NCBI GenBank assembly: GCA_001768555.1
Contig: MEOD01000009.1
Span: forward strand, 14,805-56,006
Source: Bacteroidetes bacterium GWF2_29_10
Lineage (GTDB): Bacteria; Bacteroidota; Bacteroidia; Bacteroidales; GWE2-29-8
Direction of reading: 5' to 3'
DNA length: 41,202 nucleotides
Below, in pieces: positions 34,469 through 41,202 of this stretch. The number at the start of each line of letters is the position of its first letter. Within the stretch, counting starts at the first letter, position 1. The notes beneath the pieces were generated by a model. The model made no database searches and was not told the origin of the DNA. It saw nothing but the letters and a program-made list of their open reading frames with translations. The position numbers and the translations under genes are program-made.

Positions 34469-36913
34469 TTAATCGTAATCTTGTTCTCTTTCTAAGGTTG
34501 GCTTTGTTTGTTTTTCCTTGAAGTTGTTAAATTTGTAAGATATTCCGAGATATACGACTTGAGACTCGTGTTTTTTGTCAGTTGTTATTTGATATGAAGT
34601 GGCATTTGTAATGTAGTGATCTTTTTTAGTGTTGAATATGTCGGTTGCTCTTAATGTGATGTCTAATTTGTTTTTAATAATATTTCGTTTTAGGCTAATG
34701 TCGCAATAATAGCTTTCATTGTATTTAGATTGTCCAGATACTGTTGGAGAGTTGTAAATGAATGATATGTTTAGGCTGACTATTTTTTTAAGGTTTATAG
34801 TAGGAGATAGCCTGTATGACCAGCTATTTTCGTTTAAGTTGACAGGTAAATTGCTAATGTCAGGTTCTTCAAATATGTTTTTGTAATATGATATGCTTGA
34901 GCTTAGTTTGAATATTTTAGAGAAGTTTTTAGAGAATGATAGTTCAGTTCCGTAGTTAATATTTTTTGCAATGTTTTGGTATGTTAAATAGTTAATTCCG
35001 TTTTCGTTTTTGTATATTACTCTGCTAATAACGTTATCAGATTGTTTGTAAAATAGATTTAACATTAAGCTCCCTTCTTTTAAACGTCTGATGATTCCAG
35101 TTTCAATGGAGTTAATATATTCAGGTTTTAGGTTTGGATTTCCTTGCATAATGTTTGCGGAATCGGAGTAATCAATGTATGGATTCATTTGTCGTGGGCC
35201 TGGACGGTTTACTCTTTTGCTGTAGCTTAATAAGTATTCATATTTGCTGTTTAATTCTTTGGAGATGTGCAGACTTGGGTAGTAATTGTAATAGTTAATA
35301 TTTATTTTTTCTTTAGAATCAATGAATTCTGCTTTAGAGTCGAATGATTCTAGACGTAATCCTGCTTGGTAAGAGAATGATAATAATTTATTTGAGTATG
35401 TAGAGTAAATGCTGTTTATATTTTCTTGATATGTGTAGCTATAAGACATGGAGTGAACCCAGTTATTTAATAGTTCGTCGGCGGTATACATGTTGTTAGA
35501 CATATCCATATTGCTTAAAGAGGTTTTGAATCCTAGTTCGAATTGAGCGTCATCATTTATTTTGTTAAAGAAGTTGCTTTGAAGGAATATTGCTTTGTTT
35601 TTGTTATCAATTCTTGTTCTTTGGTTTGATTCGTTTTCGAATTCATTATTGTTGTTAAAGTTTAATTGTTCTATGTCCTGATTTCTTTTGTGATGATTGT
35701 CAGATAAAGAAGCTTCAGTTAGTATTTCTTTTTCATCTTTCTTGAATACTTTTTTATAGCTTAATAGATATTGGTTTGATTGGAAGTGTCGATATTCATC
35801 AGATGTTCTTTTCATGTATCTAAGTATAGAATCAGAAAGCATGTATTTGTAATTAAATTTTTCAGTTTGATTTCGTTGAAAATCTCTGATTTTTATGTTG
35901 ATGCCTAGTATGTCGTTTTTGTTAATACGAAAATCAATACCTGTATTTATGTTATACATTCCACCATTGTTATAGGAATTGCTAGTTTGGTATATTGATT
36001 GGTTTAGAATGTTGTCATTAGGGATACTGTTAATAGATTCGTTAGAATTTCTGTTGTTAAATCGATTGTCAAAGCTTAAATAATAGTTTGTTCGTTTGTA
36101 ATTCTTATTTAATGATAATGATAGATTGTATTTATCGTTAGTTCCTACATTAAGATTGATGCTGCCATTCAGCCCTTTATTTTCATCCTTTTTCATTATA
36201 ATGTTAATCATTCCTGATGTGCCATCCGGATCAAATTTTGCAGAAGGGTTTGTTATTATTTCAATTCTGTCAATAGTGCTTGCAGGTAATTGCCCTATAA
36301 TGTCAGCACCGTCAGCACTGCTCATTCCTGTTGGTTTGCCATCAATTAATACTATTACATTTTTATTTCCTCTTAGTTTTATGGTTCCATCTTGTTCGGC
36401 AGAAATAGAAGGTATGTTTTGTAGGATATCAGTCACAGTTCCTCCAGAGTTTTTCAAGTCATTGTCGACATTGATAACTTTTCGGTCAATTTTATTTATG
36501 ACAAGATCTTTTTCTCCAGTAACAACAACTTCTTTTAAATTTAACACTGATGGTTGGAAATTTATAATTCCTAGATTGATCTTTCTTTTTGAATTATTAA
36601 TGGAAATGTTGTTTACAAACTTAGTTGTATATCCAATAAATATTATTTTTACTATGTACTTTCCATTATTTACATTGTTGAAAGCAAAACTTCCATCTTG
36701 AGTACTCATAACGCCCGTTACTAATGATGAATCCTCTTTAAGCAATACAACATTAGCAAATTCGACCGCTTGATTATTGCTTACATCTATTATTTTTCCA
36801 TTTATTATTCCTAAATTTTCTTTAGCTTGTGTTTGAGAATAAACATTGTTTAATATAAAAATAAATGAAAAAATAACTAAATAAATTAAATTGGATGTTT
36901 TGATATTGTGCAT
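34469..36913 (-). CDS. TonB-dependent-receptor-like outer-membrane beta-barrel protein
   Basis: 814 residues. A signal peptide (first about 26 residues, ending NNVYSQ) is followed by a carboxypeptidase-regulatory-like domain (about 33-115), a plug-like domain (about 130-245: TVTDILQNIPSIS, then IKLRGNKNVIVLIDGKPTG and ITNPSAKFDPDGTSGMINI) and a large beta-barrel of the OMP_b-brl_3 type to the end. Such proteins sit in the outer membrane and are thought to act with TonB or in peptide/protein handling. No SusD partner is encoded next to it, so polysaccharide uptake is unlikely. It ends with a short charged tail. Ligand unknown. It is monocistronic. Confidence 0.92.
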   Translation of the reverse strand: MHNIKTSNLIYLVIFSFIFILNNVYSQTQAKENLGIINGKIIDVSNNQAVEFANVVLLKEDSSLVTGVMSTQDGSFAFNNVNNGKYIVKIIFIGYTTKFVNNISINNSKRKINLGIINFQPSVLNLKEVVVTGEKDLVINKIDRKVINVDNDLKNSGGTVTDILQNIPSISAEQDGTIKLRGNKNVIVLIDGKPTGMSSADGADIIGQLPASTIDRIEIITNPSAKFDPDGTSGMINIIMKKDENKGLNGSINLNVGTNDKYNLSLSLNKNYKRTNYYLSFDNRFNNRNSNESINSIPNDNILNQSIYQTSNSYNNGGMYNINTGIDFRINKNDILGINIKIRDFQRNQTEKFNYKYMLSDSILRYMKRTSDEYRHFQSNQYLLSYKKVFKKDEKEILTEASLSDNHHKRNQDIEQLNFNNNNEFENESNQRTRIDNKNKAIFLQSNFFNKINDDAQFELGFKTSLSNMDMSNNMYTADELLNNWVHSMSYSYTYQENINSIYSTYSNKLLSFSYQAGLRLESFDSKAEFIDSKEKININYYNYYPSLHISKELNSKYEYLLSYSKRVNRPGPRQMNPYIDYSDSANIMQGNPNLKPEYINSIETGIIRRLKEGSLMLNLFYKQSDNVISRVIYKNENGINYLTYQNIAKNINYGTELSFSKNFSKIFKLSSSISYYKNIFEEPDISNLPVNLNENSWSYRLSPTINLKKIVSLNISFIYNSPTVSGQSKYNESYYCDISLKRNIIKNKLDITLRATDIFNTKKDHYITNATSYQITTDKKHESQVVYLGISYKFNNFKEKQTKPTLEREQDYD

Positions 36914-37143
36914 AAATAGTTGAAAATTATAGTTAGTTAATTGTTTTTATTAATTTTTAATTTTTTGGTACATAACATTAGATTAATTTTTTTATAAAAG
37001 GTTTAATTTAAGATAAAAAAACATATAATTTGGATAGAGTTTCAATCTGATAGCTTTTAATAAACATTAAAATATTAAAAGGTTTTATTAAAATGCTTTT
37101 GTCTTTGATTAATTATTTTTATTTATTGAGTTATAAAAAATGG

Positions 37144-37151
37144 TAACTTTG
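37144..37151 (+). promoter_or_regulatory. -7 box for glmM-prc
   Basis: TAACTTTG, 30 bases before the ATG at 37182. A TTG at 37126-37128 is slightly too near (15-base spacer). Confidence 0.5.
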
Positions 37152-37181
37152 TGATTTATTAATTATATAACAGAATAACGG

Positions 37182-38570
37182 ATGACATTAATTACATCAA
37201 TATCAGGTATAAGAGGCACAATAGGAGGTGACCTAAATAATAATTTAACTCCAATAGATATAGTTAAATTTACGTATGCGTATTCAAAATTGTTGATAGA
37301 AGAAAAGCCTAATGGTAGAGTTAAAGTTGTTGTAGGTCGTGATGGCAGAATTTCGGGAGAAATTGTTTCGAATTTAATTTGTTCGACACTTAATTCTATG
37401 GGTATAGATGTTATTAATGTGGGTTTATCAACAACTCCAACTGTTGAAATAGCAGTAACTGAACTTCAATCAGATGGAGGTGTAATAATAACAGCAAGTC
37501 ATAATCCAAAACAATGGAATGCTTTGAAGCTTCTTAATAATAAAGGAGAGTTTATTTCGGGGTTAGAAGGTCAGAAGATTATAAATATAGCATCAAAAAA
37601 TGATTTTATATTTAATCAAGTAGATAATTTAGGCAATACAACATTTAATAATGAGATGATTGATGTGCATATTGAGAAAATATTAGCATTAGACTTGGTG
37701 AATAAACATGATATTGCAAAAAAGAATTACAAAATAGCGGTTGATTGCATAAATTCTACAGGGGCAATATCTATTCCTACACTGTTAAATAAGCTTGGAG
37801 TTAAAAATTATACTCTTATTAATGATTCTGATTTTGGTAATTTTAAACATAATCCAGAGCCATTGAAAGAACACCTAGAGGAAATCTGTAGTTTAATAAA
37901 AAACAATGATTATGACTTGGGAATAGTTGTAGATCCAGATGTTGACCGTTTAGCATTTATTGATGAAAATGGCGAAATGTTTGGAGAGGAGTATACTCTG
38001 GTTGCAGTTGCAGATTATGTTTTAAAGCACAAAAAAGGAAATACTGTTTCAAACTTATCTTCATCAATGGCATTGAAAGATGTCACAGAATTGAATGGAG
38101 GTAGTTATTATTCAGCTGCAGTGGGAGAAGTAAATGTTGTTTCTCAAATGCGAAAATGTAATGCAATTATAGGTGGAGAAGGAAATGGAGGAGTTATTTA
38201 TCCTGAACTTCATTATGGTCGAGATTCTTTAGTTGGGATTGCTTTATTTCTTTCTCATTTGTCTGATTTAAACATCAAATGTTCTGAATTGAAAAAAAGA
38301 TATCCATACTATCATATATCAAAAAATAAGATAGAATTAAATTCAGGCATAAATGTTGATGATATAATCCTCAAAATATCAAAAAAATATCAACAAAAAG
38401 AGCAAATAGATATTGATGGGCTAAAAATTATATTCAATAAAGAATGGGTTCACTTACGAAAATCAAACACTGAACCTATAATACGAATATATGCAGAAAG
38501 TACGTCAGAAGAAAATTCGAATAAGTTGGCATTGGAAATAATAAAAGATATTGAAAATCTAATTATATAA
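37182..38570 (+). CDS. glmM: Phosphoglucosamine mutase / phosphohexomutase
   Basis: 462 residues. The phospho-serine loop ITASHNPKQWNALKL gives S106; the Mg loop is VVDPDVDRLAF; the sugar loop is GGEGNGGVIYP; the C-terminal phosphate loop is RKSNTEPIIRIY. The GEGNGG form is typical of the Bacteroidota enzymes annotated as phosphoglucosamine mutase, which make glucosamine-1-phosphate for cell-wall UDP-GlcNAc. Phosphomannomutase activity cannot be excluded by sequence. prc follows after 37 bases and may share the transcript. Confidence 0.88.
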   Translation: MTLITSISGIRGTIGGDLNNNLTPIDIVKFTYAYSKLLIEEKPNGRVKVVVGRDGRISGEIVSNLICSTLNSMGIDVINVGLSTTPTVEIAVTELQSDGGVIITASHNPKQWNALKLLNNKGEFISGLEGQKIINIASKNDFIFNQVDNLGNTTFNNEMIDVHIEKILALDLVNKHDIAKKNYKIAVDCINSTGAISIPTLLNKLGVKNYTLINDSDFGNFKHNPEPLKEHLEEICSLIKNNDYDLGIVVDPDVDRLAFIDENGEMFGEEYTLVAVADYVLKHKKGNTVSNLSSSMALKDVTELNGGSYYSAAVGEVNVVSQMRKCNAIIGGEGNGGVIYPELHYGRDSLVGIALFLSHLSDLNIKCSELKKRYPYYHISKNKIELNSGINVDDIILKISKKYQQKEQIDIDGLKIIFNKEWVHLRKSNTEPIIRIYAESTSEENSNKLALEIIKDIENLII

Positions 38571-38607
38571 TTAAAAGGCAATTGAGTATAAATTTAAAAG
38601 AGATATA

Positions 38608-40707
38608 ATGCAAAAATTAAAATATATAGTCATACTATTAGCAGTTTTATTGTGTTCATATACACCACCAGAAAAAGAAAACCCTTATAAAGATAAAGTA
38701 ATTCTTCAAACCATACTAAAGATATTAAATAGTGGCCATTATCAACCTTTGCCAATTGATGATAGTTTGTCAATTAAATCATTTGATGTATATATAAAAC
38801 GTCTTGATTACAATAAAGTGTTTTTAACACAATCAGATATTGATGAACTTTCTAAATACAAATATAAGATTGATGACGAGATTATAAATGGAACATTTGA
38901 ACTGTTTAATTTGTCGAATAAACTTATATTAAAACGAATTGAAGAAACAGAAGGTTTTTATTCTAAAATATTAGACACTCCTTTTGATTTTAATGTTGAT
39001 GACTCGCTAGAGCTAGATTCAGATAAAAGGAATTATTTAAATAATAAAAAAGAACTTAAAGAACGTTGGTATTTATCACTAAAATATCAAACATTGGTGA
39101 ACTTAATTAGTTCTCTGGAAATACAAGAAAAAGCAATAGAGTCAAAAGATACAACAGTAAAAATAAAAACATTTAAAGAATTAGAAGCAGATGCGCGTAA
39201 AAAGGTAAGAGAAAGTCAAGAAGGATGGATAAACAGATTGAAAAAAATAGAAGAAAATGATAGATTTGGGCTTTATGTTAATTCTATTGTAAATACATTT
39301 GATCCCCATTCTGATTATTTCCCTCCATCAGATAAAGAAAATTTTGACATTTCCATGTCAGGACAATTAGAAGGTATTGGAGCTACTTTACAAGAAAAAG
39401 ATGGTTATATAAAAGTGCACAGTATAGTTCCTGGAAGTCCATCATGGAAAGAAGGACAATTAAAAGAGGGGGATTTAATTTTAAAAGTAGGGCAGGGGAA
39501 AGAAGAACCTGTAGATGTGGTAAATATGCGTGTTGATAAGGCCGTGAAATTTATTAGAGGTAAAAAAGGGACAGAAGTGCGCTTAACGGTAAAGAAAGTA
39601 GATGGTTCAATAGTTGTTATTTCTATAATAAGAGACATTGTTGTAATAGAGGAAACATATGCAAAGAGTGCTATATTGAAAGATTCAGACAATGAAAAAA
39701 TAGGCTATATAAGATTACCTAAGTTTTATGCAGATTTTAACAAGTTAGGCGGCAGAAGTGCTGGTGATGATATTGAAAAGGAATTAATAAAGTTAAAAAG
39801 AGATTCAGCTAAAGCTGTGATTATAGATTTACGTAATGATGGAGGAGGTTCTTTAATAGATGCTGTAAAAATAATGGGTTTGTTTATAGACAAGGGGCCT
39901 GTTGTTCAAGTAAAATCAAAAGAAGGAGCCCCTTATATCTTTGAGGATAAAGACTCAAAAATTGTTTATGATAAACCATTAATCATTCTTGTTAACCAAT
40001 TCAGTGCATCAGCATCGGAGATATTAGCAGCAGCGGTGCAAGATTATGATAGAGGTATTATTGTTGGTACCAGTTTTACTTATGGTAAAGGCACTGTTCA
40101 AAATTTTTCCGAATTAGATAGATTTGTTAGTGATGAAACAATAAAACCATTAGGAGCATTAAAACTTACAATTAGTAAATTCTATAGAGTAAATGGAGGT
40201 TCTACACAGCTAAAGGGTGTTATTCCGGATATTACATTACCATCACCATATAATTATATAGATGTAGGAGAGAAAGAGCAAGATTATCCTATGCGATGGA
40301 CAGAAATTAAGCCAGTAGAATATAACAAATGGATGCGTCCAGTAAAAAAGGAAATAATAAAAAATGCTTCAATTGAAAGAGTTCGTAAAGACACATTATT
40401 TTCTTTGATTGAAGAGAGTGCTTTAAGGTTAAAAGATCAAAAAGAAAAAACAAAATATACTCTAAACATTGAAAAGTATCGTTTGGAACAAGAAAATAAC
40501 AAAAATGAGAATAAAAAGATAGAAAAGTACACAAAGGAAATTCCTAATTTTTTAGTTGAAGGATTGAGAGAAGATGTTCAAGAAGCTGAAGGAGATACGA
40601 TAAAAACAGCAAGAATACAAGATTGGGTAAAAGAAATAAAAAAAGATAATTATATTTATGAGAGCTTTAACATAGCAAAAGATGTTTTAAGGGACACTAT
40701 CCAATAA
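38608..40707 (+). CDS. prc: Tail-specific protease Prc, S41 family
   Basis: 699 residues. An N-terminal signal sequence of about 16 residues ends near LLAVLLCS; the Cys could be a lipidation site, but the box is poor. Next come an N-terminal helical domain, a PDZ domain (about 240-330, with LKEGDLILKVG) and the S41 core. The catalytic S468 is in NQFSASASE and K494 in TYGKGTVQ; D479 is also kept. A helical C-terminal domain follows. It degrades periplasmic proteins from the C-terminus. The last codons (RDTIQ and stop) lie in a sequence that resembles one at 28484-28500, so the original end may have been replaced. Confidence 0.94.
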   Translation: MQKLKYIVILLAVLLCSYTPPEKENPYKDKVILQTILKILNSGHYQPLPIDDSLSIKSFDVYIKRLDYNKVFLTQSDIDELSKYKYKIDDEIINGTFELFNLSNKLILKRIEETEGFYSKILDTPFDFNVDDSLELDSDKRNYLNNKKELKERWYLSLKYQTLVNLISSLEIQEKAIESKDTTVKIKTFKELEADARKKVRESQEGWINRLKKIEENDRFGLYVNSIVNTFDPHSDYFPPSDKENFDISMSGQLEGIGATLQEKDGYIKVHSIVPGSPSWKEGQLKEGDLILKVGQGKEEPVDVVNMRVDKAVKFIRGKKGTEVRLTVKKVDGSIVVISIIRDIVVIEETYAKSAILKDSDNEKIGYIRLPKFYADFNKLGGRSAGDDIEKELIKLKRDSAKAVIIDLRNDGGGSLIDAVKIMGLFIDKGPVVQVKSKEGAPYIFEDKDSKIVYDKPLIILVNQFSASASEILAAAVQDYDRGIIVGTSFTYGKGTVQNFSELDRFVSDETIKPLGALKLTISKFYRVNGGSTQLKGVIPDITLPSPYNYIDVGEKEQDYPMRWTEIKPVEYNKWMRPVKKEIIKNASIERVRKDTLFSLIEESALRLKDQKEKTKYTLNIEKYRLEQENNKNENKKIEKYTKEIPNFLVEGLREDVQEAEGDTIKTARIQDWVKEIKKDNYIYESFNIAKDVLRDTIQ

Positions 40708-40862
40708 AGTGTCTTTTACTTGTAAGAGTTGGTTCTTTATAATGAAGCAATATCTCACTAAGTGTGTAAATTGAAAAGTTATTCTGATTTTTTTTTGACC
40801 TTCTTCAAAAATGTTGAAAAAATTTAAGAAATAACTTTTTTATTAACTTTACACATAAAAAC
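40708..40862. other. Non-coding junction next to the transposase relic
   Basis: No gene seen. A small hairpin, GACACT (40693-40698) with AGTGTC (40708-40713) followed by TTTT, overlaps the prc stop and may end its transcript. A 19-base stretch at 40745-40763 matches 34436-34454 in inverted orientation with one mismatch. The region may hold the end of an insertion sequence. Confidence 0.45.
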
Positions 40863-41202
40863 GAAGGCATTGAAAATGTCATTGTTTCGCTTTATGCAAA
40901 AGGGATGTCAAATAGCGATATTGAGTAGCAAATAAGAGAAGTTTAATAATTTTGATGTCTACCTCAACTATTTCAAGAATTACGGACCGTGTTAGTAATG
41001 ATATTATTGCCTAGCAAAACCGTCCATTAGAATCTGTTTATCTGATAGTTTGTATGGATGGTATTGTATTTTAAGTTAGAGAAAGTTCAAGAGTCATTAA
41101 TAAAACAATTTATATTGCTGTTGGCTTACGAAAAGATGGACACAAAGAAGTATTAGGTTTATGGCTAGGGCGGAATGAATCTGCGGTACCGTTCAAAAAA
41201 GT
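40863..41202 (+). pseudogene. IS256-family transposase, broken and cut by the window edge
   Basis: With frameshifts allowed, the + strand reads EGIENVIVSLYAKGMSNSDI, then STSTISRITDRVSNDIIA, QNRPLESVYLIVWMDGIVF, VRESSRVINKTIYIAVGL and RKDGHKEVLGLWLGRNESA. This is the order of a conserved catalytic segment of IS256 transposases, including the DDE-type first Asp in WMDG. Several in-frame stops (for example TAG after DIE, TAG for W before QNRP, TAA for K after GIVF) and a frameshift near 40950 make it inactive. The usual first about 100 residues are absent upstream. The right part lies outside the window. Confidence 0.88.

Noticed and set aside
36126-36701. 191-codon open frame on + inside the outer-membrane protein gene
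   Set aside because: It is the antisense shadow of a strongly supported gene: signal peptide, regulatory domain and barrel all read on the minus strand, and the antisense product has no recognisable features.

Overview
The window is a stretch of ordinary-looking chromosome from an AT-rich member of the Bacteroidota, most likely in or near the Bacteroidales. The evidence is: promoters of the Bacteroidota type (TAnnTTTG at -7) in front of many genes; mostly no Shine-Dalgarno sequences; the gene run DUF4271 - hemD - rnpA - yidD - S41 protease; an OMP_b-brl_3-type outer-membrane barrel with a carboxypeptidase-regulatory domain; a DksA-like protein with an incomplete zinc finger; and LspA and S41 proteases of Bacteroidota form. 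The genetic code is standard. Species assignment is not possible from the sequence alone.

Layout. 1-6.6 kb: three consecutive PAS-rich sensor histidine kinases on +. The first is cut by the window edge, the second is its close relative, and the third starts with a receiver domain. 6.7-11.3 kb: + operon DUF4271 - hemD (with a long lysine-rich tail) - rnpA - yidD - ctpA. 11.4-13.1 kb: - strand pair trmH-type methyltransferase and agmatinase/arginase. 13.2-14.5 kb: ribosomal operon rpsF-rpsR-rplI with promoter and terminator. 14.5-18.7 kb: OPT oligopeptide transporter, orphan PqqD-like protein, a secreted YD-like repeat protein and a TetR regulator. 18.7-20.3 kb (-): tRNA-Asn, comF, ECF-type sigma factor. 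20.3-21.3 kb: decayed stretch with the frameshifted C-terminus of an RND efflux pump and short tandem repeats. 21.3-26 kb: tyrS (+), then dksA-like - lspA - yqaA operon (-) and an alkaline phosphatase (-). 26.2-28.5 kb: htpG, its terminator and four tandem 21-bp repeats. 28.5-32.1 kb (-): operon dnaA - low-molecular-weight phosphatase - 3-methyladenine glycosylase - aroB. 32.1-32.8 kb: gene-free AT-rich region beside dnaA. 32.8-34.4 kb (+): receiver - CheB - nadD, tightly coupled. 34.5-36.9 kb (-): TonB-type outer-membrane barrel. 37.2-40.7 kb (+): glmM and prc. 40.7-41.2 kb: broken IS256-family transposase running off the edge.

Most genes are housekeeping: translation (rpsF, rpsR, rplI, tyrS, tRNA-Asn, rnpA), replication (dnaA), envelope and secretion (yidD, lspA, glmM, prc, ctpA), aromatic and NAD biosynthesis (aroB, nadD), stress (htpG) and repair (MPG). 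I did not find a complete new defence, RiPP or mobile system. The points most worth a second look are: the paired kinases, the first with an altered ATP-binding G1 box; the HemD protein with a nucleic-acid-binding-like tail; the receiver-CheB-NadD coupling; the 21-bp repeats, which are both inverted-repeat units and an in-frame heptapeptide repeat; the TIGN variant of the TyrRS signature; and the relics of mobile and efflux genes.
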